NCBI GenBank assembly: GCA_900291925.1
Contig: UWYS01000012.1
Location: 248,001 to 312,000, forward strand
Reading direction: 5' to 3'
Origin: Thecaphora thlaspeos
Taxonomy: Eukaryota; Basidiomycota; Ustilaginomycetes; Urocystidales; Glomosporiaceae
Length of the DNA stretch: 64,000 nt
Made by a program: the position numbers and the translations under genes. The stretch's first letter is position 1, and every line of letters begins with the position of its first letter. This document shows positions 61,907 to 64,000 of the stretch, in pieces. The notes below the pieces were generated by a model. The model saw only the letters and a list, made by a program, of their open reading frames with translations, made no database searches and had not been told where the DNA came from.

Positions 61907-63586
61907 ATGGCCGCTCTCGCAGCGACGTTCGCGACCGAAGATGTTGGGGACCCATCCGACTGGCCGGCGGGATGCGAGGTCGTCAAGGCCCTCGACACCA
62001 GCTTGAGGTGCGACCTCTGCTTCGTAAGTCTTGGGCGGGCTCACACGCCCCGCTTCTGCTTTTCCGCTCGTCGCTCCTCCGGCTCACTAGTCATTCTCTC
62101 CCCCTTCATCGCACCGCCACAGGACATCTTCACGGCGCCAGTGAGCTTCAAGACGTGCTCCCACACCTTCTGCTCCACGTGTATACGCACCCACATCAAC
62201 CAGCCGGGCAGCGCAGGCGCCTTCTGCCCAAAGTGCCGCCAGAACAAGGCATACGACTCCGAACTGTACCCCGTCACCGCGCTCGAGACGACGGCAGAGA
62301 ACTGGAGGAAGATGCGTCCGTTTGTCATACAGCTTTGGAAGAGGGCCGAGGACGCTTCGAAGGAGGCGGAACAGCTGAGGCTGCAGAGGTCAGAAGGCGC
62401 CAGCGGGAGACGGAGCGGACGAGTTCGAGACACGGGCCCAGACTCGGAGCAGTCGCACAGTGGCAAGCGCAAGGCAGAGAACGACCTCGACGACGACGAA
62501 CATCCGCGGCGGAGGTCGACACGGGTGCGTACGCTCCGCAATCTCGCGGCAGTCTCGACGACGGGGGACGTGGGAGGCTCGGCCGACAGCGCCTTTGTAC
62601 TCTCGGACGACGACGAGGCGGGCGATGCGTCCTACGAGGAGAGCAGAACCGTCACGCCAAACGGCCGATCCTCGACGATCGAAGCAGACAAGGAGCATCA
62701 AGACCTCAAGAGCGACGACCGCGTCGCCTGCCCTATCTGCCAGCACCATTTCACCATCGTCGCGCTCAACGCCCACCTCGACAAGAACAAGTGCTATCCG
62801 GGCTGTCCTCCCCCCTCTGTCCAGGAACGCGGCGCCGCATCCAAGCTAAAGACGCCCGGGATCCCCGGCTCGGCCGCCTGGTTCTCGAAGATCGGCGCGA
62901 GCAACGTCAACGGCGAGTCGTCCGCCGCTCCCTCGGCTACGGCCAAACGTCTGCTGCGGACGCAGTACTCGTTGAAGACGGAGCGCGACCTCCGAAAACT
63001 GCTCGAGTCGCTCGGCCTCCCGACCACCGGCGACAAGGAGAAGCTGACGGAGAGGCACCGCCAATACGTCAACCTGTACAACGGTAATCTCGACGCGGCG
63101 CCGGCGAATCGCAAGAGCGAGGCCAAGCTGCGGAAGGAGCTTATGGAATGGGAGAGGGCCAGGGACGCAAGGCGCAGCAGCGCATTGACGGACAAGAAGG
63201 CCGCAAGCTGGCTGGTGAGTCGTCGAGACCTTGCGGCTGTCATCAGCTGCATCGATCAGGGACCGCGGAAGCTGATCGTATCGTTCACGTTCTGACCCCG
63301 ATCTAATCTTCCGGCGCTCGACCAGGCTGACAACAAGGCGCAGTACAGCGACTTGATTGCGCAAGCGCGCGAGACGGCGATGCGGGACCGGGAGCGGCGT
63401 AACAAGCCGCCGACGCCGCCATCTTCTTCCTCTGCTGATGTTGATGCAACGGCGGCTAGCTCAGATACGGTTGACGCTACGATTCAAGTGGAGACGATAG
63501 CGAAGGGTGACGCGGCCGACGAGCCGAACTCTTCTTCGGTGTTGGCTGTGGGTGTTGGTGGTGGCAGCAGCGAAAGCCTTGGCTAA
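61907..63586 (+). CDS. RAD18: Postreplication-repair E3 ubiquitin ligase Rad18
   Basis: Rad18 with Rad6 mono-ubiquitinates PCNA at stalled forks. Exons: 61907-62023, 62123-63214, 63326-63586 (489 aa). The RING finger is split by intron 1 right after its first Cys pair: 'LRCDLCF|DIFTAPVSFKTCSHTFCSTCIRTHIN...FCPKCRQ'. A Rad18-type UBZ4 zinc finger follows at about residue 245 ('VACPICQHHFTIVALNAHLDKNKC'). A SAP-like DNA-binding helix pair comes next ('LLRTQYSLKTERDLRKLLESLGLPTTGDKEKLTERHRQYVNLYNGNLDA'), and then the Rad6-binding region ('ELMEWERARD...DKKAASWLADNKAQYSDLIAQARE'). This is the full Rad18 order. Intron 1 (99 nt) and intron 2 (111 nt) both keep phase 0. Intron 1 is stop-free, so retention would insert 33 residues into the RING. 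Confidence 0.95.
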
Positions 63587-63891
63587 GACCAAGGGGCGGC
63601 GAGCGAGTGGGCGCACTACACCGTGGGGCCGACACAAAGACAACGACGCCACGCTTCAAGCGTGGCGCCCCTCATTGTTTGCCCATCGGACGGTTCGCCA
63701 TTCCACGCATTCGCATGGCCCTCAGTGAATGCATACCCTCGTCATCGCTTGAATCAACCAAACGCACGACGCAGGGCGGGTGAGATCAGGGTCTTAATTG
63801 CCACGAGAAGGGTCGCTGCCACGGGAAAAGGTCCGACGAAGAGGGTCTGGCTTCATAGTAGTCGCTCGGTGACCGTGACGACGGCGGCCGT

Positions 63892-63975
63892 CTAGGCCGA
63901 CTCGTCGACGAGGATGCCCTGCTCCCTGAGCTTGTCGGCATCGGGCCTGGCGGCGATGTCCTTCTCGAGCTTGTC
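63892..63975 (-). CDS. RPEL-repeat protein, last exon only
   Basis: Reading leftwards from a CAG acceptor at 63978-63976, the exon encodes 'DKLEKDIAARPDADKLREQGIL' and ends 'VDESA' before TAG at 63894-63892. This is one RPEL repeat (LEK-L--RP----L---GIL), a motif that binds G-actin in animals; fungal genomes carry small proteins made of several such repeats. The sequence right of 63975 to the edge is pyrimidine-rich like an intron end. The remainder of the gene lies outside, so length and repeat number are unknown. Confidence 0.7.
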   Translation of the reverse strand, partial: DKLEKDIAARPDADKLREQGILVDESA

Positions 63976-64000
63976 CTGCGTCGGTGTGCAAGAGTGAGGA

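Noticed and set aside
63794..63991. Minus-strand 65-codon frame at the right edge
   Set aside because: It is out of phase with the RPEL repeat exon, which has a clear motif and splice acceptor.

Overview
The window is nuclear DNA of a GC-rich filamentous or yeast-like fungus, most likely a basidiomycete. Genes are dense, lie on both strands, and are split by short introns of about 70-160 nt with GTGAGT/GTAAGT-type donors, CTAAC/CTGAC branch sites and CAG/TAG acceptors. Long CT-rich leaders precede many start codons. Fusion of lycopene cyclase and phytoene synthase in one gene, long Ser-rich inserts in conserved proteins, and the gene set fit Ustilaginomycotina (smut relatives). The species is not determined.

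Layout: 1-918 N-terminal half of ATG13 (minus strand, cut by the window edge); 2557-4242 PEX16; 7777-13258 a very long Wee1-type kinase; 13834-16457 a GH92 mannosidase locus with a frameshift and an in-frame stop; 16994-18325 CCC1/VIT1 iron-manganese transporter; 18488-20515 DPH2 (minus), divergent from 21081-22639 TFB2 of TFIIH; 22984-25464 GPI10/PIG-B mannosyltransferase; 25941-28195 polytopic HGSNAT/DUF1624-like protein; 28287-29115 NR2C2AP-like discoidin-fold protein (minus); 29361-31105 RNase H1 with two candidate starts; 31317-32361 Kre9/KNH-like GPI-anchored protein (minus), divergent from 33125-33891 TRM112; 34691-36662 VPS26 retromer; 37540-39579 unknown disordered protein; 39954-41801 PAAF1/Rpn14 proteasome chaperone (minus); 42629-48412 giant DUF1765 protein (minus); 50118-52427 crtYB carotenoid synthase (minus); 52988-53090 intron-containing tRNA-Val(AAC); 53440-54198 PaiB-like FMN-binding protein; 54521-55273 frameshifted GNAT acetyltransferase (minus); 55780-56602 ankyrin protein; 56704-58579 RMI1 (minus); 61907-63586 RAD18; 63892-63975 last exon of an RPEL-repeat protein (minus, cut by the edge).

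Most genes are conserved housekeeping functions (autophagy, peroxisome assembly, cell cycle, translation-factor modification, TFIIH, GPI anchors, retromer, proteasome assembly, genome stability). No co-regulated pathway cluster is visible. The carotenoid gene stands without desaturase, oxygenase or opsin neighbours in the window.

The most unusual stretch lies between the divergent genome-stability genes RMI1 and RAD18. About 2.5 kb (58739-61250) contains not a single CpG, although everything around it is CpG-rich. It holds the decayed remains of an intron-containing gene and one long open frame, both interrupted by TGA codons that look like deaminated CGA. This is what a heavily CpG-methylated, mutated mobile or lineage-specific element would look like.
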